Positions 35,031 to 46,810 are shown, counted from the stretch's first letter. The stretch is 64,000 bases of DNA from Candolleomyces eurysporus (GCA_027579435.1 JANBPK010000844.1:62001-126000); one strand, 5' to 3'. Notes: generated by a model not told the origin, from the letters alone. Made by a program: numbers and translations.

Positions 35031-36302
35031 GTGAAGGTGAGCGTTATTATGTCCCAACATGGTGTTATCACTTCGCGTTTGCTGGCAAATAGGGGCGTCA
35101 CTGCTGGATTTGGACGACGCGTTGTTTGCACCATTTGCCTCCGAGCCTCCGACATGCACACAAACTCTGTTTACCTCCAACACAATCTATGATCCGCTAT
35201 AGGTAATTATCATCATGATTACTCGACCTCAGCGCTCAGCCTCTGATCTACTGCCTTCCTGGTTTAGCATTCCAGCTTTCGACAACCTACCGCCGTCCGA
35301 TGTCTTGAGCTTCGTCCGAGCACTAGCTTGAATGAGGTTCCCGGGACTTTTACGCTGCCCTCAAAGCTTGTCACACCCGAACAAATTTCAAGCGGTCCTT
35401 ATCGCGTTTTGAAACAATGAAACAATGACATTCTCTCTAACTGACATGCCATGCCACAGTGGCACGAAGATGAAATTGATACGTCGTTTTCTATATCTTC
35501 ATCCGGAACTGCCACTATCTGGCATCATCCGACATTCTCGCAGGCACCGTTCGTTTGGGAGTGCCGATAAGTATTCATATTCAGTTGAAATGACAGTGCA
35601 AGCTCGGGGGCCACCGGTATTATTTCACCTTGCGTCTGGGTTTTCACTGGGTATTCTGGTAAGTGGTATATGATAAATCTTCTAGACATGTGCTCTCATT
35701 TCCCTGAAGGCGCGAATCATTGACAGTCCACGCCGGTGCAAGGATTTCAAGCTCAAGTGTTCCACCCTTGATGGTATGTGTGGAGCATTCAAAGTGTCAA
35801 AACTCGACGAATGGAATCACTCATTCTGCGAATTATGCACAGCCAAAAGTTTGACCAGTTTCCGCCTTTTTCTAATCGGACTAGACTTAGAAATTGACAC
35901 GCCAAGAGGCACCATAGCCTTTGCCTTTTGATCACCTTGGGCGTTTACTATTGCGTCGCCTCTCCTCGATCAAGGGTTCAAGACTGATGACCGGCAACTC
36001 CTCCGTGATATCACAATAGGTCCCTTTGAGAGATGCCTCAGTGAAACGTGATACCGTCTGATACTGTGACCGTCGGTGATCTACCCCGCAGAAGGCTGGT
36101 ATTCCAGGGGCTCCGATGTCGACGTATCTGTCAATCGCTTCCCCCCCGTACCCGTTCGTTTGTTTTCTGGTTTGTGGATACGGACAAGTTGCCCATATAT
36201 ACTTTTAGCTAGGCGCCGCAATGGTCCTTATTTCAAAGGCATCGGTCGTCCCCTTCTAAATCTTCGGTCAGGCATCCACAACTACCTCCAAAACACGCTA
36301 AA
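35031..36302. other. Decayed or non-coding DNA and DUF6533-gene promoter
   Basis: Open frames are short (at most 97 codons) and unrecognisable. The left part may be remnants of the kinase relic; the last few hundred bases are upstream of the membrane-protein gene. Confidence 0.35.
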
Positions 36303-38062
36303 ATGTCTGCTGCTCAAAAGGCTGCGCTGCAGGCGATCATACGCGGCTACAGAACAACGAAATATGTAAACGTGAGTGTCATTTTTGGTTCCAAACTCCG
36401 TGTGGCTGACATCTGTGTCGCATTAGTACCTCGTACGTGCACCAAACCACTGCGGCCTGTGTTTGCGAATGACAAGTAACGAATGCGACTTGAACTCCAC
36501 AGGGTGTAGCAGGACATTCTGCCGTTGTAAGGATTCCCTCCCGTACCATGTTCATTTCTCACTGAGATGCTTAAACAAGGTCGCTGATTTCTTGCATACT
36601 TTTCCAACTGAGGTACGTTACATCGGTGTTGCATCAACCCTTCAGCGAGCATCCTCTGATTCGCGATGTAGGTTCAGCTGATGTGGCCTACCCCACTCAG
36701 CGTGCCGAAAGTCTTATTCTTTGCATTGCGCTATTACATTTTGATCCATCATATTTTGGCTGTCCTCTGTGAGTAGTTACTGCTATCCCTTTTACAGCTT
36801 CACTGACTATGGCTTTATGAAGATGGACTCCCTACTGGCCGCTCTCCAGAACAATGTCGAACAGCCTTCGTTCGGATAGGAAGTGAGAATCTTACCACAC
36901 GATATCGATTGAGAAAACAACTCAATGTGCCCTACTAGTATCTTCAATATTGGTCGTCGTTGCCTCAGAAGGTACGTTTCTCGTTACCAGATCGATTAGC
37001 ATCGCCTAGGTCTTATGCTTCTGCTTATAGCGATCCTATTCATACGGGTGTACGCGTTCTCCGGAAGGAACAGAAAAGTGCTCATCTATCTCATCCTCCA
37101 ATTTCTTGTGAGTTATATGGTTTAAATCAATACCATGGTCCTACATGCTGACGTCCGACCAAGGCGATTCATGCTTCCGCCTTTGTTCTCCTCACGAAAT
37201 TCCTGCAAACTGTCAAATGTGAGCTTCACGCCTTTGAATCCTCTGATCTTTGCGTCCGAATTGACTCTTTGAAATTAGTCGTCAAGTTCCCAATACCCAA
37301 TCTAGTATGCATGCCAGCATCAACAAACGGACACATGCTAGGTGGTGTTTTCGCGCTCCTTCTAGCCAGTGTCGTTAGTGCGTCTATTTCTCCCATATTT
37401 CGTCTATCGCTCTCACATTCCTTAATTGACTTAATTTCCAGTCGTTATGTTCATCATGATATACATCGCTTTCCGCAAGCACCGCAATTTCAATAGCGCG
37501 CTCTTGACCATTTTCTATCGTGATGGGATTTTCTACTTCATTTGCTTGTCGGGTATGTCGCTCTTCGAATCCTAGCAGTCACATGGCGCTAAACAACCAA
37601 TAGTCTTGGCTTCGGCGAATATCGTTGTCAATCTGGCTGCACCAGTACGTAGAGGCTTGAGTGTTCCGATCAATCTCGCAAGCTCACTCCTTGTAATCTA
37701 GGACGGTGGATTAAAATTCTTGCTTGTACAGTGAGTTCACGACGTGGTGGTCTCGGTAGCTTGGAGGAAGACTAGGCTGACCGCGAACAACTTCACTTTG
37801 CAGGACCGAAATCGACCTGCACGTAATCCTCTCAACGCGAATGCTCCTTCACCTTCGAGGGTGGGCAGAGCGTGAGCGGAAAAATAACGATACCAACAAC
37901 GTCAAGGACACTGGGACGATGGGCGCTATGGAATATTCGACGAACTATCGAGCCCACGAAAGACCTCTTTCAGAGATTAAGTTCCAGAAACGAGAGCTAA
38001 TCTCGACGAGAGGTCAAGTCACCACGACGAACATAGGAACCGAAGACTCGGCAGTGGTTTGA
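36303..38062 (+). CDS. DUF6533-like polytopic membrane protein, tandem copy 1
   Basis: Begins MSAAQKAALQAIIRGYRTTKYVN, with a donor right after it. Conserved blocks follow in frame across several introns: VAGHSAVV, then DFLHTFPTEVQLMWP at the position of the D-x-L-x-x-x-x-x-E-V-x-x-x-W signature of agaricomycete DUF6533 proteins, then LFFALRYYILIHHILAVL, a FIRVYAFSGRNRKVLIYLIL block, and IVMFIMIYIAFRKHRNFNSALLTIF. The C-terminus is hydrophilic and likely cytosolic. About seven transmembrane helices are expected. Exon boundaries in the middle (36900-37300) are approximate. Function is unknown for the family. The next gene on the same strand encodes a close paralogue. Confidence 0.75.
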
Positions 38063-38788
38063 AGATCGTTTGATTCGCCAAGGCTCGTTTATGTATAACT
38101 TATGTATGTTCCCGCTTTGATTTGTTTTTTACCACATGTACTACTATCCCACCACGGAATCGACGATTGCATCAGGTTATATTACAGCCTCATCAAGGCC
38201 GAATCTATCAAAGACTCGTCAACTACAGCCTCTCAAAGTTCCGATTATACTAGGCTCGTTTGGGGTGATTTTGGTTCCAGATCCACCGAGAAACCCGCCG
38301 TTTCGTTATCGGAACTAAAGATGGAAAATAGCAAAGATGAACTGGTCAATGTTTTATTCTGATTGGGAATCCGGAAGCTACTGACAATCTAGCTCACGGG
38401 GTAATCCGTCTTTAAGGTGAAGGGGAGTCGACATTGCAAAGATGAGCTGGTCACTGTTTTTGATTTGCTCGAGTACTCAGCGCCCACACACCACCAAGCA
38501 TTCGGGTATCACCTCCTACACTCCGCAGGGGAGTTTCCTCTGCGTTTCTTCAATATCAGAACTTGGTACGTTACGACTTGAAGCCTCTCAAAACACATCT
38601 ATCAATCAAGCATTTCTGTCATTCTAGTGCGCAGTCCTTGGCGACTATATGTACTTCAATGGCTCTTCTACGATAGGCATGCATCCCTCCTTTTCCAAAA
38701 TACCACTGTCGGCGGCCGTATCTATATTTCAGATTGGTCCCCTTCCGCTCCCTCTCTCCTTGTGCTTTCTCTTCTTCGTGGACTCCCG
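38063..38788. other. Spacer between the DUF6533 paralogues
   Basis: It contains short frames only. Two partly similar blocks (near 38320-38360 and 38400-38450, sharing GCAAAGATGA.CTGGTCA.TGTTTT) suggest small internal duplications. The right part is the promoter of the second copy. Confidence 0.35.
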
Positions 38789-40539
38789 ATGTCTGACCCT
38801 TCTCAGCAGTTGTCCGCACTGCGGGAGGCTATAATCCATGGGTATACAACGACGAAATATGTGAACGTGAGTGCGTCTTGCGACTTTAGATTGTCCGTGA
38901 CTAAGTGTCGGTTCAGTATCTGGTACGTCGACGATCGTTCAAATCACTTCAAGACCTAGCGCTCACTATCACTCATGATACAGGGCGTGAGCGGACATGC
39001 ACTTGTGGTGGGCGGGTTTTGTGCATCACAGCCCTCTTCTATTAAATCGTTCCTGCCCCAACAGGTTGCAGATTTCTTGCATACCTTCCCTGCCGAAGTA
39101 CGTGTGTTACAAAAATCAAAGGAGCCTGCAGAGGCATAACCGTCGTACTCGTCATTCTGTAGGTCAGGTTGATGTGGCCGACGCCTCTCAGCCTTCCCAA
39201 AGTTCTGTTCTTTTCGTTGCGCTATTATATCATGGTTCATCACATTTTTGCCATCCTTTGTGAGCATCTATTTCCGGTTTTGTTTCTAGTCTCCCTTACC
39301 TGGCGTGATGCCCTAGACGCGCTCCCTCCGAATCTCTCGCCTGAGGTATGTATGAACGGGTTGGCTCGAATCGGAAGTGAGTATTTGGTCCTTCAAGATG
39401 TTCACGGTCTGGCGGCGCTCGTCCGCTCATCCTGATCTACTATTCTCTCAAAGTCTCTTCAACAGCGGTGATTGTCGCGTCTGAAGGTGGGCGTCAAATA
39501 GACACCCTTGCTTTTCTTGTACTCATGATATANTTTTTTAGCGATCCTCTTCGTTCGAGTATATGCCTTCTCGGGCAGGAAGAAAAAGATGCTTGTATAC
39601 TTGATCGTTCAATTTATCGTAAGTTCGCTATTAACTCGTGTGTAAGAGCTAGAAGTTTAACTCCCGTCTCAAAGGTTTTGCATGTCCCCGGCTTCGTACT
39701 GCTTGCAAGGTTCCTCCAGAGTGTCCGATGTATGTTCCTATCGTCATCTCTGAACTCTGAAGATAAAATACTGAACAATCAAGTCGTCAAGCTACCAATG
39801 CATAACTTACTCTGCATGCCGGTCAAGATGAGTAGTCCCTTACTTGGAGGCCTTTTTGGCTGTCTCTTAGGAAGCGTTGTCAGTGAGTAGTTTACGTACC
39901 CTTCTCTTTAACCGCCGGTCCTCCTTATATTCTAACATCTCACATTCAGTTGTGATGCTCATTATGATGTTTATCGCGTACCGCAAGCATCGGAACTTCA
40001 ACAGCGCGTTATTGACCGTGTTCTATCGTGACGGGATTTTCTACTTCATTTGCTTATCTGGTAGGGTTAATTTCAATTTCGGTCAATCAATTGAGAGCTA
40101 ATATTTTTAACACATATAGCGTTAGCTGTAGGAAATATAATCGTAACTTTCGCAGCTCCTGTGAGTCCCCGCCTTCCTCTCTGTTGTGTGCCCAGCAACT
40201 CACGACGAGAGATCGGTTCTAGGATGGAGGTCTCAAGTTCCTTCTCATCCAGTACGTTCTTCTAGTCTTCCCGTTCCAACGAGTTCTATATTCATTCTCC
40301 ACAGATCGGAGGTGGACGCTCACTGCATACTCTCAACACGAATGCTTCTGCACCTTCGAGCATCCGCTGAAAGGGAGCCGCGTGCCATGAAGGGCGGCAA
40401 GCTACGGTACACTGGGACTATCATGGATGCTATGGAGTTCTCGACAACTTGCAGCCCAAAAGATACAGTGAGGCATATTACTATTACTACTACGACGTGT
40501 AGCACCGTAGATAGTGGTGCCACCGTGTCTACGGCTTAG
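38789..40539 (+). CDS. DUF6533-like polytopic membrane protein, tandem copy 2
   Basis: It starts MSDPSQQLSALREAIIHGY and shows the same block order as copy 1: TTKYVN at the first donor, DFLHTFPAEVRLMWPTPLS, FFSLRYYIMVHHIFAIL, FVRVYAFSGRKKKMLVYLIV, and IVMLIMMFIAYRKHRNFNS, followed by LQIQSEVDAHCILSTRMLLHL-like and a hydrophilic tail with a threonine-rich end. One N (39533) precedes a T-run next to a splice acceptor and does not clearly break the frame. Identity to copy 1 is high in the helices and low in the tail, so the two have diverged for some time. Internal exon ends were not all fixed. Confidence 0.72.
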
Positions 40540-40607
40540 GAGGTAGTCCTGTCCGAATAATATTAAATCATTTTTGGTCATTCCATGGCAGAGAAAAATA
40601 GCAAAAA

Positions 40608-40703
40608 TGACCACCGCAGGACTCGAACCTGCAACCTTTTGGTGCCTATGCGGGTGCCGTTAAGCCATCGAAGCCAAACGCGCTACCATTGCGCCAGGTA
40701 GCC
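40608..40703 (-). tRNA. tRNA-Arg (UCG) with a 24-nt intron
   Basis: The minus strand folds as a full cloverleaf. The acceptor stem GGCTACC pairs with GGTGGTC (two G-U pairs), the D stem is GCGC/GCGC, the anticodon stem TTTGG/CCAAA, and the T arm is GCAGG-TTCGAGT-CCTGC. The anticodon TCG is at 40671-40669, after C-T and before A37. The intron (40667-40644) follows position 37, the canonical place. Discriminator A is followed by a T5 run, a Pol III terminator. Confidence 0.93.
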
Positions 40704-40789
40704 ATGATATTAGCCGCGATCACACTTAATATGCCGTCCGCGCGTCGAAACGCTAAATTGGGGCTCCACTTTGGGACTGCGACGCGTTC

Positions 40790-42763
40790 TTGCTTTGCAT
40801 GCTACCAACATCTCGCACTGCTATCACCACGACCTCCATCGGAATTCTACGGTCTCAAACCACGTCGCTCACTTCGAAATGTGTTGGATCTGCAGTGGCT
40901 CGCCACGGGGCAAGGCGTAGAGTGGTGCACCATCGCAATATCCTCAAAGACAGCTTATCACAGCGACCTGGGCATGGAGCTCGGTTCTACAGCTCGAACT
41001 CGCCCGCGAGCGGCTCTACTCCCGGCTCTCGAGAGACCTCCAAATCTGAATCCAGCAAGTCGGGCTCGAGCCAAGGCACCAGCGATGGCTCGGACACCCC
41101 ACCACAAACATCNGGGGAGGTTGACGGGGAGCGCGAAGCTCTTCCTCGACGCCGAGGCTGAGGAAGCCGCAGAGCTCCAAAACCGTCTCTTACGCACGAG
41201 CTCGGGCTTAGAGACAGAGACGGGGACTAGAAAACCGCATTTACACCCACACCGCCCTACGATGTCGAACGTCCAACGACGGCATACCGAGCACCTGCAA
41301 TACCAGCACCCGAATTGGACGGGTGACGAGAGTATGGAGGACGCGGTACTTAGGATGTTGGTGGACAAGTATAAACCGCTGAGGACTGGGAAGATCCAGA
41401 CGGCCGAGGAGAAGTTACGCAAGAGTGCCGTGAAATCGACCTCTGTGCCGCCGGAGCAGCAAGGGGAGGTAGAAGTGGGGGCAGTGGACGCGGAGGTCGA
41501 ACCGGAGGACACACTCAAGGCAGACTCACTTCAAGCGACTCTGGAAGCCCGTCTCGGCGCAACGAAGATATCCCTGGACGGTACATCAGGGTACACAATC
41601 CAAACACCCCCTCCTCCTCGAGCCCCGCCGAAATTGGCCCCTAGCGAAACGGGATCGTGGGCTTCAGAGCCGCTCATACCCTCTAGTGCAGACCATCGAC
41701 CCTGGCATACGACGTTCAAAGTTCCTGACCATGCTACTCTCGTGCCCTCCGTCAAATCTGCTGCACCACTTGTTTCCACGAAATCGAAATCGGGAGCTGG
41801 GGTGTCGAGCCAAGACCCCGCCGACCCAAAGGCGAAGATGAAGGAACGGGAGAACATGAAGAAGAATATGACGGCCGGGAGGTTAGGTCAGGCGAGGGAA
41901 GCGATGTTGGACTATCGGTTGGGTTTGAAGGGGGGGAGGCTCAGGGAGTGAGACGGTGGGCTCGGGTAGGGCGGCGAACCCACAGAGCATGAAAGGATGG
42001 ATGAGTCTGGTTGAGGACAGGATCGAGGTATGTTCAACCATTCGTTTTATTTCCCTCCTATGAGGCTGACATGTAATCTCATCTCTAGAAAGCTCGTAAA
42101 GCAGGCGCTTTTGCTGCCGTTAAAGGTCGAGGTCAGCCTCTCGCTCGATCGACGGACGAACACAACCCATTCATCGCACGCGAAGAATACCTCATGAACC
42201 GAATCGTTCAGCGAAACGGTGCGGCACCTCCCTGGGTCGAGCTCCAAACTGAATTGGAGGACGCTGTGAACGCGTTCCGCGGGGTCCTAGAAGATTCGTG
42301 GGTTCGGACGGCGTCAAGAAGCATCTCGTCTTCTCTCTATCCTCCATCCACTGGTAAATTATCTTTGCCATCGCTGGATTGGGTAGAGAAGTATAGGGAT
42401 CGGGCTTGGGAAGAGAAGGAGCTGAGGTACCATACTGCAGCTGTGGAAGAGCTGAATAGTGTAGTGAGGAAGTATAACGGGATGGCGCCCTACCCTGTGC
42501 GGAGGCCACCGTATAGTGTGGATGTGGAGCGGGAGAGGGTATATAAGGAATGTGGTGAGAAGATACTGGAGGCGTTGAGGCAAAGAGGAAAGGAGGGCAG
42601 GCTGGGTGGAAGTGAAACTGCAACTGGCGGCGGAAACGGAGGCAGCGGAGGTCGGGCAGGTGGAGCGGAGGCTCCTGTAGTGGAAAAGGAGGGAGGGAAG
42701 GAGTGGGCGTTGAAGGAGATGGTTTTTGCGGCTGTTAACTGGGTAATGCACTTGGGTAGGTAG
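40790..42763 (+). CDS. Mitochondrial DUF1992 (DNAJC28-like) protein
   Basis: Exon 1 runs to 42027, a 61-nt intron ends at 42088, and exon 2 (42089-42763) finishes the gene. The N-terminus (MLPTSRTAITTTSIGILRS, many R/S/T, then RFYSSNS) looks like a mitochondrial presequence. The DUF1992 core is at the exon junction: SLVEDRIEKARKAGAFAAVKG, then GQPL, NPFI, LMNRIVQRNGAAPPWVEL. That is the domain of DNAJ-C28 proteins, here without a J domain. Two artefacts break the frame as given: the N at 41113 and a G7 run (41930-41936) that should be G6. With both allowed for, one continuous protein of about 650 aa results. It starts about 90 bp from the divergent tRNA gene. The role of the family is poorly known. 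Confidence 0.8.
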
Positions 42764-43730
42764 GTCCACGATCATGGGGACTGGCCGAGTGACCGAATCG
42801 CGATTATCGTTCCAATTTTCATGGTGCCGAGGGTATTGGCTACTAGACTTTAGATGTGCGTTCAATGCTATTCTCAACTTCATCTCCTCTCAAAGATAAT
42901 GAAGTCTCTCGACATGCCAATGGTTTGCAACGTTAGATGGTATGCATCGCCATAGACATTCTGCTGAAACTTTTGCAGTTAGATTATCTATCGTCCCTGG
43001 ACTCGAGAAGCGTTTCACAACGGGCTACTATGTGATGTTCCAAGCGAGACGGACGTCGTCGACGGGGTGATGCCTCGAGGTTCACATGAGGTCTATGTCA
43101 TGATGATAGACATATCCGTAGAGGTCCGAGCCTGAGGTAAACTCCGTTTTGCATGTCGGATGATTTGCGCCGCTCTAGGGTTGGGCAAGTGGAAACAAAA
43201 TCGTCGGGCCAACTGGGACCGCGATGACGCTGATGCCCCTATTCGATACTATTCGCCGACGATTTTGCAGAACCTCTATGGCCTCATCGCTCCCTCACGG
43301 TCTTCTGTGACCTTGTTTCTCGGTTATCCGTCGTCCTGAAGAGAAGAATAGCATCGATAAAAACAATATCGACAAGAATGAGGATAAGGTCGAGAACAGT
43401 GGGCGGGATCCCAGCTGTTCCGAGCCGAGTATGGGGCGCTCTATTATTCTACATTTGGGGTTAGTACCCTGGTCATGACGCCAGTGCCCTTGTCCCTCAG
43501 GTATTTCGAATTTTACACCTTGCCTAGCTCTCATCTCCAGGCTAGTTTCATAGGGAAAAATAGCAGACAAGGAACCAAAAAATGGACACATAGCGGTGCA
43601 TATCGGAGGAGAAGCGGGGCGGCGCATAGTAAGCGTGCGTAAGAAAGTCGCGAGGCGGCCTCGATGCAAGAACACGAGGCAAGACATCATGCCAGGGGAA
43701 TGTGCTATTTGTCCCAGGGATCAAATCGGT
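42764..43730. other. Intergenic, no gene recognised
   Basis: Nothing beyond short antisense frames. The left part is the 3' flank of the DUF1992 gene. Confidence 0.4.
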
Positions 43731-43736
43731 TATAGA

Positions 43737-43860
43737 TATAAACCCCCCTCCCCTCTCGTGTTTTTTCTTCACTTACCTTTCTTCCTTTCCTTCAAGACTC
43801 GAGCTCATCGTTCAAGACAGCGACCAAGGCCCATCGTCATCGTGAGTCTTATTTCGCCGA
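43737..43860 (+). promoter_or_regulatory. TATA box, pyrimidine-rich leader and likely 5' UTR intron donor
   Basis: TATAAA at 43737-43742 is followed by a strongly C/T-rich stretch (43743-43800), as in highly expressed fungal genes, and by a GTGAGT donor at about 43842. With the next ATG at 44226, the simplest reading is a leader intron between. The intron end was not fixed. Confidence 0.45.
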
Positions 43861-44225
43861 ATAGGTTGCCGGTTATCTATCGTCTTCGATGCTCGAGCTC
43901 GTCGTCTCTTGTGGTCGCTATCTATGGTCCTGCATCTCGTCGGAGGGGTTCTTCCTGGCCGTCGTCGCCCTCCCCGGCGATGACGGCGTCTTGGAGAGGA
44001 AGGGATGGGGCTAGCGCAGAGAACAATGACGAGCTTGAGCGATATCGTAATGATGATGGCCGGACCGACGTCCAAACCGCACCTGACTGACGCCGGGACC
44101 AATTCTCCAGAAATCGCCCACCGCCACCGACCTTCAAGAACCTCGGCCCTTCAATTTTCTATCGTCCTTGACGCATCCCGCTTCTTCTTCCCTCAAGACC
44201 TTCATCCCCTCAAGTTATCGCTATC

Positions 44226-44609
44226 ATGTCCGACTACGAGTACATTGCTGTGAGTGTTATCAGTAACTGCGCTTTGATAGCGGTGCCGAGCGCTGACGAC
44301 GATAACAATAGGCTGGTGACGTTGTCGCCGTCCGCCATGGTGTCAAGGGCAACGTCGAGGGTCTCGTCGTTGGCTCGCATGTCGATTACGCTGTATGTAT
44401 CCTCCCGTCCTCGTCGCTTACCCCGGGTTGCATGCTCATCCATGATATGTGAACAGGGCCGCCAAGTCATTGAAGTCCAGCTCGACGGACTCCCAGAAGT
44501 CTACCACGCCTGGTACCCCACTGTGACCCGTGTGCGCCGCACCGTCTACACAAGGCCCACCTACCTCCCCGCTCGAACCAAGACCATCGAGCGTCGCATC
44601 TACTGGTGA
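44226..44609 (+). CDS. Small conserved-looking basic protein (85 aa)
   Basis: Three exons (44226-44249, 44312-44392, 44457-44609) join in frame. The product starts MSDYEYIAAGDVVAVRHGVKG and ends RTKTIERRIYW. The centre (GNVEGLVVGSHVDY...VIEVQLDGLPEVYHAWYP) alternates hydrophobic and polar residues like a small beta barrel, and the end is arginine/tyrosine-rich. There is no signal peptide or membrane segment. Clean splice sites, a TATA box and a C/T-rich leader support a real, well-expressed gene. I do not recognise the family. Confidence 0.75.
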   Translation: MSDYEYIAVSVISNCALIAVPSADDDNNRLVTLSPSAMVSRATSRVSSLARMSITLYVSSRPRRLPRVACSSMICEQGRQVIEVQLDGLPEVYHAWYPTVTRVRRTVYTRPTYLPARTKTIERRIYW

Positions 44610-45208
44610 TTCGGTTCACCCCAAGTACGCTTAGACGGGTGGAAGGAGAAGACGGAGGTGGGGATGCATGCCCTACGATGACCACACCGACACGACAAAC
44701 ATACATACGACGGATGGCTGGCCTCTTGAAGCCGCGCAAGCGACGACAAAAGCTGGATTTCATGATGATGGATTAACGTTCATGCCTCCTGTCATTCGAT
44801 GCTCTGCTTTCCTCTTCGATCGTCCCTCCTTNCCCCCCTGTTGACCAGACTATTTTCTTCCCATTATCACATCGCTTCTTGTCATTTGTGTACTAGTATC
44901 GGTGGAACCGCTATATATTCATTCATCTTTGCAAACGCTTTTGAGCTACGTGAGTGCGAGAGGACGTTCAAGTTGCAAATGGGATTATGTCAAAGCGCAA
45001 TCTTGCTGTGCAAAGTCCTGTCTCGATCTCGGCATGGAGAAACACTTTTGAGAGACAGGAAGGAAGGTGGCCTCCCACCCTCTAGCACTGGGATCAGCTT
45101 GGGCAGCATTTCTATTCGGCCCTACGCTATGTCAAGTAAAGTTTTTTCCAACAATTAATTAAATCAAAGCGCAATCTTCTTATACAGACGTTCCCTATTT
45201 CTATGCAA
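44610..45208. other. 3' flank and spacer
   Basis: Non-coding. It contains one N (44832) beside a C6 run and a short direct repeat, TCAAAGCGCAATCTT, at about 44990 and 45166. Confidence 0.4.
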
Positions 45209-46810
45209 CTAATCAAACAAATCGAAAGAGACCGGGTCATCCACCCCATCGTTATCCCTCGACCCGGGGGGCCACACAGGGCCCAAGCACTCGCTCACCT
45301 CCTCCTTCCTCGTCCACCCCAGCACCCGACAGCTCGCGGCCGGGTGCTCATGGGGCCAAAAGATCATGAACGCCTGCGACAGCCAGACCGTTTCGAGCTG
45401 CTCGCGAACACGCACGAACGTCCTGAGGCGCTCGGTGTTCTGAAACATGCTCGTCCGAACGTTGAGAGCGAGGGTCTTGATGTTCTTCCATCCGGATGTG
45501 AAGGGATTGCTAGGGTTCACTCTGTATTGGTTGGTAGAGAGCGCTTCGCACCCGTCGGAGATGACGAGCGTTTTGATATTCGAGGTGAGGCGGCTGAGGT
45601 GAAAGTTGAACGTTGCGGTGACGTTGGTGCTGTTCAAGAATTCGAAATCGATCAAGACGAGGGTGTGGAGTTTTGGGAAGGGCTCGAGGTTGGTGTTGTT
45701 CGCCCAGTAGAGTTGTTTATCTGAAGGCATGTTTAGGTCTTTCAAAGTGAGTGTGAGGAGGTTTGGGGCGCGCAGGTTGGGCAGGATGAGGTCGACGAAT
45801 CCTGTTGCTAATAACGATGCGTGACGGAGGTGTTGGAGGTTTGGCATGTGGATGATTGGGAAAGCTTTGAATTCGTCATTTGCTTTCAAGACTGCGTGCG
45901 ATATTGGGACGGTGAATGGTTGGCCCACTATTGAGAGGGTGGTGAGGGAGGGGAGTTGGAGGATGTGGAGGAAGACTTCCCACTTTATCCAATAATTCTC
46001 GATGCCCTCCGTCATGTCTAATCGGAGATCCGTGATGGTCGAAAGGGAGGGGGTGAACATCGCAGCGCTGAGGTCGTTCAAGCAGAGGTATTTTAACTTG
46101 GGCGTCCCACCGGCGAGGGTGACAGGCTCGTCCGTAGTCATAATAACCTCGTCGAATTCGTATGCCCGGTTTGGTAGGAGTGTCAAGCGTTCCAAGAGAG
46201 GCGCCTGCGCTTCTACAAGCCGCTCGGACAAGTAGTGGATCGGACTTTCCACATCAGTGACGATGGTGAACTTCCGCCAACGGTGGACATGCTTGAGGCA
46301 GTCTTGGAGGAGGTGAAACCGATCGGGAAGGTCGTGAAAGCCGACCTCCCTGAAATCAAACCACAGATCTAAAGGGTGCGACCCTGATCGCTGAAGGACT
46401 GCGACAAGGCGCTCATGGGAGCGCTCGCTGGGGCGTCTGGTTCGGAAGGTGTTCCAGAGGTCACCAAAGGATAGACAAGCGTGCCTCCATTGGGCGCATA
46501 CGACCGACAGTGTGACTTCTGGGCGTCTCCGGAGGGCTGTGCCAATTGGTATTGAACCATCGACAGTTCTACCATCACTGGAGGCCCGGAAGAGGTGGAA
46601 GATGGTGTGCAGAAGGTCAGGAGGAATTTTGCTAATTGGTTGGGTTGCATTGTGGATTTTCCCGTATTCTTTGGAGAGACAGGCGATTCGGTAGTCCAAA
46701 CCGCGGATTTGGGCTTCAAGTTGCTCTCGTTCCTGGATCAACAGAGCCTTTTGCTGATTTATCTCTTTCAGGCGGCTGTCACTGCTGCCCCTATCGTCAT
46801 CGGAGGCCAT
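45209..46810 (-). CDS. Agaricomycete F-box protein with N-terminal coiled coil
   Basis: Single exon of 533 codons from ATG 46810 (MASDDDRGSSD). An upstream ATG (46849) is possible, but an AG just before the chosen start may be a splice acceptor. Residues about 12-50 form a coiled coil (KEINQQKALLIQEREQLEAQ), followed at about 60-75 by the F-box start ISKIPPDLLHTIFHLF and the conserved VTLSVVCAQWRHACLSFGDLW. The rest has irregular leucine-rich segments (ITDLRLDM, LTTLSIVG, LLTLTLKDL), as in the substrate-binding part of many such proteins. It should act in an SCF ubiquitin ligase. This family is greatly expanded in agaricomycetes and individual substrates are unknown. Confidence 0.85.
   Translation of the reverse strand: MASDDDRGSSDSRLKEINQQKALLIQEREQLEAQIRGLDYRIACLSKEYGKIHNATQPISKIPPDLLHTIFHLFRASSDGRTVDGSIPIGTALRRRPEVTLSVVCAQWRHACLSFGDLWNTFRTRRPSERSHERLVAVLQRSGSHPLDLWFDFREVGFHDLPDRFHLLQDCLKHVHRWRKFTIVTDVESPIHYLSERLVEAQAPLLERLTLLPNRAYEFDEVIMTTDEPVTLAGGTPKLKYLCLNDLSAAMFTPSLSTITDLRLDMTEGIENYWIKWEVFLHILQLPSLTTLSIVGQPFTVPISHAVLKANDEFKAFPIIHMPNLQHLRHASLLATGFVDLILPNLRAPNLLTLTLKDLNMPSDKQLYWANNTNLEPFPKLHTLVLIDFEFLNSTNVTATFNFHLSRLTSNIKTLVISDGCEALSTNQYRVNPSNPFTSGWKNIKTLALNVRTSMFQNTERLRTFVRVREQLETVWLSQAFMIFWPHEHPAASCRVLGWTRKEEVSECLGPVWPPGSRDNDGVDDPVSFDLFD

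Noticed and set aside
43596..44090. 164-codon plus-strand frame before the 85-aa gene
   Set aside because: It crosses the TATA box, the pyrimidine-rich leader and a strong GTGAGT donor, so it is better explained as leader DNA.
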